Source of the DNA: Oreohelix idahoensis
Taxonomy: Eukaryota > Mollusca > Gastropoda > Stylommatophora > Oreohelicidae
Direction of reading: 5' to 3'
Length of the DNA stretch: 64,000 bases
Assembly: GCA_024509875.1 (NCBI GenBank)
Contig: JAMPIV010011342.1
Location: 248,001 to 312,000, forward strand
Shown: positions 47,533-58,559 of the stretch, piece after piece
Layout of the letters: the number at the start of each line of letters is the position of its first letter
Position numbering within the stretch: position 1 is the stretch's first letter
Notes under the pieces: model-generated
Database searches by the model: none
Told to the model about the DNA's origin: nothing
What the model saw: only the letters and a program-made list of their open reading frames with translations
Program-made: the position numbers and the translations under genes

Positions 47533-48921
47533 TTATCGTGGTATCCGATCTCCCATTCTGCAGACATGGCCAAACCATCTTAATTGGGACTGTTCTACTT
47601 GGGTCTGCAGGGGGCAGTATTTAAGGCCTTGACGTATCGTCTGGTTGCGTACCATGTCTCTTCTTGTTACTTCAACCACTTTCCTCAGATACCTCATTTC
47701 TGAGGTTTGGATCTGGCTTTTATGGGTTGTAGTCATTGCCCATGACTCGCATCCATATGTCAAGACTGGGACATAGGTGGAGCGGTATACAGCCATCTTC
47801 GTTTTCTTACCAACCTCTCTCTTGCTGAGGAATCCTCGATTTATGGCCTGAAAAAGTCTCCAAGCTGCTGCTTTTCGAGTGGCCAACTCTTCTTTGATGC
47901 CTCCCTTTCGGTCTATAATAGCTCCGAGGTATTTAAAGTGGTCGACCTGCTCCAGGACCTGTTCTCCCAGCTTAATCTGATGTCTTCTTTTTTCTCGTGA
48001 TATCACCATGGATTTTGTTTTAGAGCTGCTTATGACCATCCCTCTCTTCTCCAGCTCTTCCTTCCAGACTTGCAGGTTGGATTGGAGAAGTGCCTCTGAT
48101 TTAGCAATCAGGGCAACATCATCAGCAAATGCCAGCTCCGAAATATAGACCTGTCTCATCTTCCAGTACCCCACTGAATACTTTCTTGTTCTCTCCTTAC
48201 ATGCCTTGATGACATCATCCATAAGGAGTATGAAGAGGTAAGGTGATAGGATATCACCTTGTCTTACACCAGTGGTGGTCCTGAACTCTTCTGACTTATG
48301 GTTTGCTGTCCTCACATAATTTCTGCAAGACTTGTAGAAGCTCTGTATAGCATGAATCAGAGGTGCTGGAATATTCTTCCTTGCCAAACAGTCCCAAAGT
48401 TTGCTCCAGGGGACCCTGTCAAACGCCTTTTCCAGATCTATGAAACAAAGATGGATCTCACTCTTATACTCAAGGGCCTTTTCACTCAGCTGTCTGAGTG
48501 TGAAGATTAGGTCTTGAGTACTTCGGTTTGCTCGGAATCCGCACTGGACCTCATCCAATTGTGGCTCAGCTAGGCGTCGGAGTCTCTGCTCTAGGATTCT
48601 AGAGTAGATTTTACCAGGGACACTGAGAAGGGATATGCCTCTATGGTTTCCACACTGTCGATTGTCACCCTTTTTGAAAATTGGTGTTATGATGGCAATC
48701 TCCCAATCCTTTGGTATGGTCTTGTTGTACCATGCTGCCTGTAAAACCCTTAAGAGTAATAGGTCGCCTGATGCTCCCATGAACTTAACCATTTCTGGTG
48801 TTATACCATCATGCCCTGCTGCTTTGCCCATCTTGATTTTCTCCAGTGCTGCCTTCAGTTCTTCCATCTTTATGTCATCTTCACCATCATTGGTTTTCTC
48901 TTCTGTGCTAGTGTTTATCAT
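47533..48921 (-). pseudogene. Reverse transcriptase of LINE-2
   Basis: A 462-codon open frame carrying the RT: KIKMGKAAGHDGITPEMVKF, IITPIFKKGDNRQCGNHRG, VQCGFRANRSTQDLIF, CFIDLEKAFDRVPW, TGVRQGDILSPYLF, LAFADDVALIAKS, then the thumb, a GYVPVLTYGCESWAM-like block and WFGHVCRMGDRIPR. The last codon before the stop shows a CAG-to-TAA-type change relative to LINE-1, which goes on for about 25 residues (QAWETKSQG, GRPRVRW). It is normally one ORF with the endonuclease upstream. Here the two are split by an 8-bp deletion near 48965, so neither half alone is a complete protein. Domain motifs are intact, including F-A-D-D. Confidence 0.92.
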
Positions 48922-48940
48922 TTCTGATGCTTCACCATGC

Positions 48941-50314
48941 TCACCATCCAGGAGTTCTGAGAAATATTCTTTCCATTACTTCCTTCGGGGCAGTAAGCAA
49001 TTTGCCTTGCTTGTCCTTTATAAATTTGAGAGGGCATTGTTTTTCCTTCCTCATGTTCTTTAGGGTCTTATAGAACAATTTCTGGTTTTCTTGTGCATCT
49101 TTTTCTAGCTTTTCTCCAAATTCTTCCCAGGACTTCTGTTTTGCTGCTAGCACTTTGTTCTTTGCTTCTGTTCTGAGTGTCACATATTCTCTATATTTTT
49201 CCATTTGTCCTGTTGTGTTTTTAGCTCCTAAGTATTGTTTCCATGCCATTTTCTTCTCTCTTATTTTCTCTTTGACTTCCTCTGTCCACCAAGGTGTCCT
49301 CTTTCTCTTGTTCCCAAGTCGGACTTCACCGCATGCTTCTGCAGCAGCTGTCTTTATGATATCCTTGAATTTAATCCAGAGGGTTTCCAAGTCATCAGGT
49401 CGTTCTTCTGTGTTGCTCACCGCTGCAGCAATAAGCCCCTGATATCTGGTCTTAATTTCTGGCTCTCTCAGCTTGTAGGTCCTAATGCTCATTTCTTCTG
49501 CTCGTTTACTTGGTTTCTTGCGTGATGTTGGGCAGTTCCTAGGCTGAGCAACTCTTTCAGTTGTTCTTTTGATTGTTAGCAGGTAGTGATCACTTCCAAT
49601 CTCTGACCCCCTCCAGACTCTAGCATCTCGGACATATTTGAATGAGCTTCTCCGAACAATGGCATAGTCGATCACTGACTTCTCATTCTTTGTTGGTTCA
49701 CATCTAGTGTATGCATGTATGCGCTTATGGGGGAACTTTGTGTTTGTAATGATCAGATTCTGCTCACTGCAGAATCTAAGGAGTCGCTTTCCATTGTCAT
49801 TGAGAGTATCTTCTCCATATCTTCCGATAACTCCACCCCATCTAGCATGGTCATTTCCAACTCTGGCAATAAAATCTCCAAGCATGATAACTTCATCTAG
49901 GCAGTCATCCACTGTCCTTTGAAGCAGCTCGAAGAATTCCTCCTTGACCTCTGCTCTCTCATCCTCATTTGGCCTATACACTATGACCAGGTTGACTATG
50001 GTTTCTCCTTCTTTTAGTTTAACAACCATAATGCGCTCCGAGACAAAGTTCCTTCCCTTGATACTATCTTTTTGATTTTGGGCCACAATGCAACCCACGC
50101 CCCCTTTAGCTCTTTCAGATATGGGTACACCACTGTAGAGCAGCGTGTTGCCATCGAGATCCATGACTCCTTGTCCTTTTTTCTTTGTTTCCGTTATAGC
50201 CAGGATTTCTAGTTTTGCTTTCCTCATCTCTTCCACCAGCTCCTCTTCCTTCCCATTTATACTTCTTGTGTTCCAAGTTCCATAAGTCGTAGTCCGTAGT
50301 CCGTTCCAGTTCAT
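48941..50314 (-). pseudogene. Endonuclease half of LINE-2
   Basis: A 457-codon frame starting MNWNGLRTTTYGTWNTRSI. Endonuclease motifs in order are LEILAITETKKKG, VNLVIVYRPN, DEVIMLGDFIARVGND, NEKSVIDYAIVRR and RGSEIGSDHYLLTIKR, the last being the catalytic S-D-H end. A basic linker follows (RKRTPWWTEEVKEKIREKK), then the start of the RT linker (RKEKQCPLKFIKDKQGKLLTAPKEVME), where an 8-bp loss between two GGAAAGA direct repeats shifts the frame and ends it at once (compare WKEYFSELLDG in LINE-1). One catalytic-motif change is visible: GDFIARV in place of the usual GDFNARV, which would remove the conserved Asn. Confidence 0.92.
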
Positions 50315-50483
50315 CGCCTTTAGAATCAGTCCAGTTTTCTCTCTTGTATTGCTCGTAATCGTGATTTAAAGCAAACAGGTGATTGGCCTGTAGTGCCTTT
50401 GCATGGTGGAGGGGCTGCCTCCTTACGGCCTCCATGCAGGCCGCCCTCCTCCTTTTTCATCCAGGCGGAGTTCTGTAACAACT

Positions 50484-50774
50484 ATGATGTAGAAATCCAG
50501 GCAATCAAGGTGGCAACCGAGAAACTGTTGAACACCAATCTCAGTCCACAGCCTGTGGTATTCCTGACAGATGCAAGATCAGCACTCCAAGCACTTCAGT
50601 CCAGAAAATTACCAGGTATACAAGACAAGCCCTACTGTCTGAACTGTGCAACCAGTGAAAGGTTGCCATGCAGTGGATACCGTCTCACTGTGAAATACCA
50701 GGAAATGTGAGAGCAGACTGACTGGCTAAAGAAGGTGCTGCAGATGAGCAACCGGATGTACCAGTTACATACCA
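50484..50774 (+). pseudogene. RNase H of LINE-E, second part
   Basis: Continuation of the domain cut at 47338: NYDVEIQAIKVATEKLLNTN (with the conserved Glu) and VVFLTDARSALQALQSRKLPGIQ (with the T-D-A/S Asp). A frame change near 50640 and a stop at 50708 break it. Together with VYTDGST at about 47230 the D-E-D residues of an RNase HI fold can be seen. Confidence 0.82.
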
Positions 50775-51205
50775 TCAGAAAAACGCCTCCCAAAGCAGTT
50801 GATGTACAGCGAACTCTCCACGGGTAAGTGAACAGCAGGGGGACAAAAGAAACGCTTCAAAGACACACTGAAAGCATCATTGAGCAGCTTCAAAACTGAT
50901 GTCTCCTTCTGGGAGACTATCGCACAGTAACGCTCTGCCTGGCGGACAAACATTACTCATGGCACTCACATTGCAGAACAGAATTTAGCTGATAAGGCAG
51001 AAGGCAAGCGTGTTGCAAGAAAGGTCAGAATGCATAGCAACACTACTATCGACTCTAACCACGTGTGCTCCATATGTGGCAGAGCTTGTAGGGCCAAAAT
51101 AGGACTAATTAGCCACATGAGATCACAGCACAGATGTGTCACAACTCAAGTCTGAAGCTGTCGCCATCTTCGCTTGTGATGGGCAAATATTATTATTATT
51201 ATTAT
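50775..51205 (+). pseudogene. 3' tail of a zinc-finger-tailed LINE
   Basis: A short remnant of the RT ORF end: GGQKKRFKDTLKASL, FWETIAQ, SAWRTNI, then a C2H2 finger CSICGRACRAKIGLISHMRSH (C-x2-C-x12-H-x3-H), broken by stops. A (ATT)n tail follows at about 51190-51205, as expected for a LINE 3' end. LINE-D at 62.9 kb has the matching block (GGQKKRFKDTLKTSL ... CPHCPRSFQARIGLFSHLRTH). It directly adjoins the LINE-E RNase H; no duplication was identified. Confidence 0.8.
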
Positions 51206-52440
51206 ATCTTGGTTGAGAAGGAAACAGTGAAACATGTGACTTAGTTAACAGATAACATGGAAATTCTATCACTAGTAAGCTGGAAAGGTTGCACAATTAG
51301 GAAGATAATCTTTGCTATGAGCAACTAAACATATGGCAAAGAGTATCTCATGTCATCCAAGCTGGGCGTAAGGCACCTGATTCGTTTGTTAGAGAGAGGT
51401 GGACATAGCTTCCCAGACATATGACATGGCTATCAAATGGTGTAGGTAAAATTTAAACTCAAACAGATGAAGGCTCGAGTCAGAGTTCAGAAGTAGCCAG
51501 GTCATCTTCTTGTGCGATATGCAAACTTGTATAATATTCCAGTGAGGACGGGGCTAGTGCATAGTTGTATCTATGCATAAAGAGAACTATCAACATTGAG
51601 GTATGTTTACCAATGAGTATATTTTATAATACTGTACATTTAGTAATTTAGGACGTTTCAGGTTTAGGAGCTATTGCTGTTAATCAATGCTCAAAGTTTG
51701 TCTATAGTTTGATAGAAGCTGATTGATTGGCAATTTATCTGATTTCTAGTGTAATTTCACAAATATATCATCACTACTTTCAATTGTGAAACATGTGTTA
51801 ATGTACTAAGTGATATTATTAGAGGAATTCTAGTTCGAATCGCGCAGTATACAAGTGTATACTTATTATTAATATTATTTGTCTAGTGTTAACTAATAGT
51901 TATTTTCCATTCTAGTGAGCCGTAACTGTGGTTGATTTCATATCAGTGATTATTGTGACCTGGGGAAGGAACCTGTTCTCCTACCAAAATATCCAACTGG
52001 GTGGTGAATGGTTGAATGGCCTCTAGATATAAAAGTTAGCTGTGAATACTGAATGATCAGCTGTGAACCAAAACAGGTGGTTGTCTCTGAGGGTGAGGAG
52101 GATAATTGTGAGGGACAGCTGTCTGTATCAAATCATGTATGAAGCTTTATAATGTGACAACCAGCGAGATGGAAGTGGTTTAACCTCTTCCCTCCCCACT
52201 GTCATGTGGGTTTAACTTTTTAGTCAAAGGCTAGTGGAGACAATCGTACACACACCGAAAGACAGCAACAGGAAACTAATGTCATAGTATCCCTTGTATA
52301 ATGATGAATTAAAACAACTTCCTTGTTAAAGACAACTACATTAAAAGGGATTCCAGAGGAATCACCTCATCCAGTTTGGAGCATCATGTACTACAAGTGA
52401 TACCCAATCATCATCAAGCTACTGTTAGCAAATTTAGAAT
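51206..52440. other. No gene seen; may include the 5' region of LINE-4
   Basis: AT-rich sequence without a coding region. The last ~190 bp (from about 52255) may be the 5' untranslated part of the decayed endonuclease that follows, but there is no boundary mark. Confidence 0.4.
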
Positions 52441-53412
52441 TAAGTATAATTAATCATAGCAGCTTGGAATGTCAGGACACTAATGCAAAATTGAAAATTA
52501 GGTAACATCAAGATGGAAATGGAAAGAATGAATGTAAATGTATTAGGGCTATGTGAAATGTGATATACCAGAACAGGTGAAATATATTTTGACAACTACA
52601 AAATAACACATGAAAGAGAAGTAGGCATAATATTGGATGCAGAAAGAGCAAGAACAGTAAAGGGATTTTGGGCAATATCAGATCGAGCCCTGTTAGTTCA
52701 ATTGAGTGGCAGACCAACTGGTATCACTTTGATACAAAATTATGCCCCAATAGCAGATAGCACAGAAGAAGAAATTGACACATTTTACAATGAAATTTAT
52801 ATGGCAATGACTTAGTGTAAATCTCAAGAGATAACTGTTATACTTAGAGACTTCAATGCAAAAGTTGGAAATGAAATTGTTGATGATGTGACTGGTGGTT
52901 ATGGCCGGTGAAAAAGAAATGAAAGATGACAAACTGATAGAGTGGGCAAGAATGCATAATATGATAGTAAAAAACACCTGGTTTAAAAAACATCCTAGAT
53001 GCCTGTGAATGTGAAAAAATCCAAGAAACAATGTTCATAATCAGATTGACTACATACTAATTTACAGGAGATTTAGAAACAGTTTGAAATTTGTGAAAAC
53101 TAGGCCAGGAGCAGACTGCATCAGTGAAAATGTACCAGGGACAATAAAACTTAGAATAAAATTTAAGAAAGTAAAGCCAGCTTCAAACAACATCAAGTTA
53201 AATTTAGCCTTAATTAAATCAGATAAGGAAATAAGTGAAATATACAACATTACAATACAGAATAGGAACAATGCAATATAAATAATACAGGGCATTGATG
53301 AACAATAGGAAATGCGAAAGAAATAAAAATATAAAACATCAAGATAAATTGTACCAGAAGTAAATAGGACTGCAATGAAGAAGTGGATGACAAATGAAAT
53401 TTTAAAACTGAT
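52441..53412 (+). pseudogene. Decayed LINE endonuclease (LINE-4), interrupted by element C
   Basis: An old APE-type endonuclease from a different subfamily. It starts IIAAWNVRTLMQN, then MEMERMNVNVLGLCEM, GFWAISDRALLVQLSGRP, LIQNYAPIADSTEEEIDTFY, ITVILRDFNAKVGNE (normally GDFNAKVG), VHNQIDYILI, and a linker ending near MKKWMTNEILKL. More than ten stops or frame changes are scattered along it. The coding similarity runs right up to 53412, where TGTTACGTCC, the end of element C's LTR, begins, so C inserted into this LINE. The remainder is not visible at C's right side. Confidence 0.82.
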
Positions 53413-54407
53413 TGTTACGTCCTTTTTGGGTCCTTAACAGTATTAAAGTAGACACGGGTCTTACTCCTGTTAAGAGGGTATGCATCAACAAATGTGGTAA
53501 GAATATATTTGTAATTAAATTCATCGTGCACGGAAGCGCACATATTTGTGCGTGGTATTTTTTTGCGTTTTGTTGCTAAACACTAGATGACGCTGTGACC
53601 TCAGAGAGAGATGTAATATCTGTGATGGAAGTCAGACGTTGGTCTGTTTGTTCGAGCCCCATATTGTGGGTAAACTACTGTTGATGCCTATATTATACGG
53701 CCTTCCATGTGGAAGCTATCGCCGTGAGGATTTAACAGTAAGTCATTTAAGCTAAATGAAAAATATATATTATGTTTTCGACATATTGAATCTAGTCAGA
53801 ACATTCAATGGGGAATTGTTGACCCTTCATTAGGGTGTACTGAAATGGATTGAAGATAAAGTGAAGTTATTGAATCCAGCCGATTATTTTCAAGTACGTG
53901 TCGCTTGGAAGCATTGTATTACAAACGTGAATACATAGATAAAGTATATTTTTGCCGTCCTATGGATTACGGCAGATGATGAGAGGTCAGTCAAAGTCAG
54001 GACTTAGGATTTTATATGCACTGTTTACTATGATGCCTCAAATATGAACATTGATGCTTTACTTATGATGTCCTGTCGTATGTTCATTAATACGACTATC
54101 ATGAGACTATCCGATCTGAACAGTGATAATATATTGACATTTCTCCATGTTTATTAATATGCAAACCATCAATGTCAGAGGATGTATACTCTGCTCGTCT
54201 TATCATATGTCCAACGTTATTGTCAAAATAAACTGTGTAAACTAACCCAAGAGTTCCAGGGTGCTTCATTTAGCACTAGCATTAGTTGACGTGCCTGTTC
54301 ATGTTCCTGTTGTCTGATCGCCACATAACCTAATAACATTCGCAAGTCAGCACAAGGTAGTAGCCATTCAACAACAAAAACTACTACTACAGTTTTAAAC
54401 TACTACA
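53413..54407 (+). repeat. Left terminal repeat (5' LTR) of element C
   Basis: Matches 62086-62832 from TGTTGCTAAACACTAG onward, with one length difference: about 107 bp at 53694-53800 is replaced by about 22 bp in the right copy. Starts TGTTACGTCC at 53413 and ends CTACTACA at 54407, three bases before TGGTGGCC. Its boundaries are less certain than those of elements A and B: a GGACGTAACA end near 62214-62223 and a second ATTCAATGGGGAAT word at 53803 suggest a shorter LTR with repeated leader sequence. Confidence 0.7.
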
Positions 54408-54410
54408 GTT

Positions 54411-54429
54411 TGGTGGCCATTCAATGGGG
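54411..54429 (+). promoter_or_regulatory. Primer binding site of element C (TGGTGGCC type)
   Basis: TGGTGGCCATTCAATGGGG begins three bases after the terminal repeat. It differs from the sites of A and B, and I could not assign a tRNA. The ATTCAATGGGGAAT half is repeated at 53803 and 62231 inside the terminal repeats. Confidence 0.5.
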
Positions 54430-55428
54430 AATCAAAGCGAGTCCCATGGAATATTCATTTAAAATTTCGGATGCTTTCAAGGCGACATCTTGGACTTGGG
54501 ATCAAATATAACGGTCATCTGAGGTCAAGGTCAATGGTGGACCCCAACTACCACCATCAACGTTGGACATTGGCATTGTTTTACGTCTACTTATGTATTA
54601 TGGCTCATGCATGCAGTGACCGAATGCCAAAATCGCAAGTTTTGTGAGGGCAGGGGAATTTTTTCTTCAAAAAAGATAAGTAAAATTGAGTGTGTTCTAT
54701 CACCATGGCATGTGTAGTTGAGCCCTTGCTTTAATATGTCCATTTGTGTATTCCATGTTTTATGTTCCATGTTTCATGTGGGCAGTTGGGTTTGGCGGCT
54801 CACGAAGGAAATATCCCAGATTCACCCCAGGGCCTTCGTGAGTGTTCTGTAGGGACACTTTTGCAGACTTCCCTCAGTGGAAATCCAGCTTATGTTAGCT
54901 GTAGGATTTTTGAGTCCACTGTGTTTGGTTGTCTGTGACAACTAATTGTTTAGCTGTGACATGGAGTTTTTTCATTGTTGTTATTGTATCAATTTCTTAT
55001 ATGTACCTTATTTTCATGATGTATTTTGTTTGTAAACGTCTGTCTCAATCTGACTATCGTTTATTTGTATACACTATTTGTGTCTATACCTTGTGTTGTC
55101 ACTTGTCTTGTCATTTTTTTTTTCGCAGTTGTCATTGCATTCTTTGCAAAATTCTCTTTTTAATTTATTTGATTCCTGCGAACGTAGTCATTCGTCCTTT
55201 AATATCTTGTCCTTGTCACTATTGTCTGCATTGTTTATTTCTGTTGTACTCTGATAATATTTTAATGCATAATCGAATTCTTTGATTAATAACATTATTA
55301 TTAATTAGCAAATATTTGGTGCAGTTCTATGGACAGGAACTTATTGCACTTATAAGAGAGTAATAAATTTTAAATCATTTGATAAAATCTTTCTAAGGAA
55401 GTAAGATTACAAATACACATTTGTCATA
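54430..55428 (+). other. Untranslated leader of element C
   Basis: About 1 kb without a coding domain. The block CTCAGTGGAAATCCAGCTT at about 54870, followed by GTCCACTGTGTTTGG, corresponds to 21030-21110 of element B. The 118-codon frame at 54929-55285 is hydrophobic but T-rich by composition, and I do not take it as a gene. Confidence 0.6.
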
Positions 55429-56827
55429 ATGGCAACTTTGGATTATTTTATTAAGCAAGCTAAAGCCCTTGGTATGGCTCCTGAAGAAGTAAAACAATTT
55501 GCAACTGTCAAATATGACAAAGCTCAGAAACTAGAAGCAAAAAAATTGGATTTGGAGATTGAAAATAGAAAGTTAGCTGCTCAAGAAAACTTCAAATGAA
55601 AATGGAAAATAGAAAATTAGCCACTGAAGAAAATGAAAGAAAACTTCAGATGGAACTTGAGAGTAAGAAAATGGAACTTGAAAATAGGAGATTGGCAGCT
55701 GAAGAAAATGAAAAAAGATTTCAGCTTGAGTCTGCTGAAAATGAAAGAAGATTTCATCTTGAGGCTGCTGAAAATGAAAATAAAAGACAACATGAACAAA
55801 AATTGATGGCATTAGAGCTTGAAAAAATTAGATTAACGAATGAAGGTAATGCTCACAACGCTCAGCTTTATCACACCTCTTCTAACAAAGAAAATATTAG
55901 GCATGTAAACTTAAGATTGCCAGTATTCAATCAAAAGGACGACGACATGCTATTTTACCTGGATAGATTTCAAACAATATGCGAAGCCAATAAGGTTGAC
56001 AAATCCCAGTATTGTGCACATTTGTTGCCATTACTTGCAGGCGAAGCATTGACAGTATTTAATCTGTTGAAAGACACTGACAAAATTGATTACAATATTG
56101 TCAGAGCTGCTTTGCTTAAAAAATTTCAACTGGATGAGGATGGTTATCGGCTAAAGTTTAAATAACTATTACTTGAAAGTGCAAAGGATTTTGGTGACTT
56201 TATCTCACTCATACATCTTACATTCGACAGATGGGTTGAACTATCCAAAATAGAACGTTCCTATGAGGCTATTGTAGACTTATTACTGCGTGATAAGGTC
56301 TTGTCTTCGGTTAACCCATTATTTCTTTCGTTCTTACATGAACATAAACCAACAAATATGAATGAAATGGAACAAAACTGTAGAAATTATTGTACCGCAC
56401 ATCCAAACATGGTAGTTAGCAATTCTTTTGTCAAAGAGGAATTGCTTGTTGCATTTGCCATGCAACCAGGAAATCATTTCCGTCATCGCTCTCTCAGTAA
56501 TGATAGGAACTTTAAAAAGGGAGATAACAAGAATTACAATTCTTTTAAAGGGAAATCATTTCAACATGGATCTCCTTATAATCAAAATTGGTGTCAATCT
56601 CACAGATCACGGGATTTTAATAGGAATGATCCTGGAAATTATCAAGGTAATAATTACAAAAATAATTGGCAATCCAGAACAAATTTTGCTAATAACCAAC
56701 ATATTTCTCCAAACAAACAATATGGTCAAAGGGACAATAGTCATAACAATAATTGGCGAGCTAACCAAAATGGTAATCCCAATAGAAATAATAATTATAG
56801 CAGTTTTAGAGACAATAGTCAAAATTG
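55429..56827 (+). pseudogene. gag: gag of element C
   Basis: Starts MATLDYFIKQAKALGMAPEEV at 55429. A frame change at about 55590 leads into a Lys/Glu/Asn coiled coil (55596 on) with repeated EENERR/LQ-type units. From about 55900 comes a capsid-like domain (VNLRLPVFNQKDDDMLFYLDRFQ, YCAHLLPLLAGEALTVFNLL, VRAALLKKFQLDEDGYRLKFK). An in-frame TAA stands at 56163-56165, after which the same frame continues (LLLESAKDFGDFISLIH, SYEAIVDLLLRDKVLSS). The C-terminal part (56480-56825) is extremely Asn/Arg/Gln-rich with no CCHC knuckle; it is probably the RNA-binding nucleocapsid by position. A TGA ends it at about 56826. Function: particle assembly and RNA packaging. Confidence 0.9.
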
Positions 56828-56901
56828 ATCTCGAGGTAGAGATAGATCTTCCAATGGTAGATCGCATCATCAGACAAATTCTGCTTTGCAGGATACACAG
56901 G

Positions 56902-57814
56902 TTAACCTTTAGCACGCTCCGAGCGCAGCGTTGCGCCGAACGTAACCTATGTTCTCCATGCTGGAGGCGCAATGTTGCACCTTACGGATATCACCGTTTC
57001 TAGCATGAGGACTTGTGTACACGTGATTTTCAGCCCCGGATGTTAAGTTGTAATTTTATTTGCAAGAAAGTTAGCTTCCGTTTCCGATCTTAAAAAAGTG
57101 ATGGGTGTATCCGCGTTTATTTTTTGTAAATTTTTTAAATCGAAATGAATCGGCATCAGACGCGCGGCCATTTCGCTCTAATTTTATTGGATTCTGACGC
57201 CATGCGGTGGGGATAAGATTTTTGTCTTTATAAGCGCTGATATCGTTTCTCAGAATATGTTTGATGGCTGAGATGGAAACGAAAGTAAAATGGCCTTTCA
57301 AGTATGTATAATGTTAGGGGTTAGGACTAGGAATATCGGAAAGATTTAGAATTTCGGCCGAATGTCACAGCTGACGAGAGCGTTTGTTGCTTTGCTACTG
57401 ATGATGGGTGTAACGAAAAGATCGTCATTTGATTTGTATTGGTCTATTGGTCAAATGACTTTCATTGAGATGCAAGGGATATGGACCCTTCGTTTGCTGG
57501 TTATTTTTTAAAATTTTTTTTAAAATTTTAAAATTAAAAAAAAATATTTTTTTATTATTTTAATTTTTTTTTTCGTTTTTTTCATCTTTCCTTTCCTCTC
57601 TTCCTATCACATCTAACATGTACACAAACAAATTTTATATCATCAGATTCACCATTCATTTATTTATAGAAATTCCAAAAATGATAGCAGTTGACCAAGA
57701 AACACAAAAACTATAGACATTACAAGTCACCCACTATAAAAACGGGACGCTGTGAAAAGGAATGCAGTGGTTGGGCAAGTTTTCTGAATTTTTATGCAGC
57801 GTGCTAAAGGTTAA
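56902..57814. mobile_element. piggyBac-like MITE, 905 bp, with TTAA duplication
   Basis: TTAA at 56902-56905 and at 57811-57814 bracket perfect 13-bp terminal inverted repeats: CCTTTAGCACGCT at 56906-56918 and AGCGTGCTAAAGG at 57798-57810. TTAA targets are the signature of piggyBac-superfamily transposases. The interior is non-coding (short frames only), with a GC-rich left side (inner stem TTGCGCC/GGCGCAA) and an A/T-only tract at about 57507-57575. It sits between gag and protease of element C. Removing it and one TTAA joins gag-like sequence at 56901 to that at 57815. Confidence 0.93.
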
Positions 57815-57839
57815 TTTATATTAGGATACAAATGTTAAT

Positions 57840-58547
57840 CCTCATAATGCATCGTCTTGTTCTCTTGATTTTGAGCAGGCTAAACTTTGCCATGAATGCA
57901 CAACTTTATTCCAGCCCAAGGCAATCACTACGCTGAGTTGCGGACATGTGTTGCCAAGCCTTCCTGCGATGTCTACGGCCATGTCAGCTTCGACACATGA
58001 TGGAACAGGGTCTCTTAAATTACATAACGGATTTGTTAATGGAATTTCTGTCTCTGTTCTTTTCGATACAGGTTGTAGCACCATCGGCGTCAGACATTCG
58101 TTAGTCCACCCATCACATGCAACAGGGAAAACTGTGAAGTGCGTCACATTTGGTGGCACAGTTGAGACTTTTCCTACAGCAATCACTGATATAAATACAC
58201 CATTTTTTACAGAGAAAATACATGTCTGTCTCCTTCCTGTGCCAATTAGTGATTTGATAATTGGTCACATACATGGGATTAAAGAGTGTACCCCACAGCA
58301 AATTGCTGCTTGGGAAAAGCAACATATGCATTCTGCCAATGCAGTTGTCACTACAGCGCAAGCTAAGGATATGTTGCAAAGTACACCAACAATATCTCCT
58401 GTCAATAATAATGATGATGTTGACTCTACTATATTACGTGAGTCTTTTATAGCATTACAACAAAATGATGCTTCATTAAAAAAAAAAAATTTTCAATTAG
58501 CTAAGAATACTACAAACAAAAAAACTCTAGACATAGTTTTGTACTGA
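57840..58547 (+). pseudogene. Protease and downstream linker of element C
   Basis: The region begins in the gag-protease linker (SSCSLDFEQAKLCHECTTLFQ). The retropepsin runs through THDGTGSLKLHNGFVNGISVSVLFDTGCSTIGVR (catalytic D-T-G), KTVKCVTFGGTVETFPTA, TPFFTEKIHVCLLP and PISDLIIGHIHG. After it a Gln/Asn-rich linker reaches an A8 run at about 58482, where the frame appears to be lost, ending 58547. Element B has the same protease with weaker preservation. The usual second motif (hydrophobic-ILG) appears as LIIGHI. Confidence 0.88.
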
Positions 58548-58559
58548 AGAATGGTGTGT

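Larger units (their letters stand above)
47326..50483 (-). mobile_element. Near full-length RTE-type LINE, 3.13 kb, with 13-bp target-site duplication (LINE-2)
   Basis: TTCTGTAACAACT occurs at 47326-47338 and at 50471-50483. The insert 47339-50470 is read on the minus strand: a GC-rich 5' end (about 155 bp before the ORF), endonuclease, reverse transcriptase, a 3' end with the GGGGAACGACTAAGT core, and a short AAGT-like tail at the left. Same family as LINE-1 at 2973-4888. It sits inside the RNase H domain of LINE-E, whose coding sequence rejoins if it is removed. Confidence 0.95.

Noticed and set aside
53655..53690. TTCGAGCCCC in element C's LTR as a tRNA T-loop or SINE B box
   Set aside because: There is no acceptor stem, A box or CCA-end context. 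The word is repeated only because it lies in the LTR (also near 62166).
54929..55285. 118-codon hydrophobic frame upstream of element C's gag as a membrane protein
   Set aside because: The hydrophobicity follows from T-rich leader sequence. The homologous leader of element B has a different frame with the same composition.
57071..57301. 76-codon minus-strand frame inside the MITE as a transposase remnant
   Set aside because: It shows no DDE/DDD motif, no Cys-rich domain and no similarity to piggyBac transposase features.
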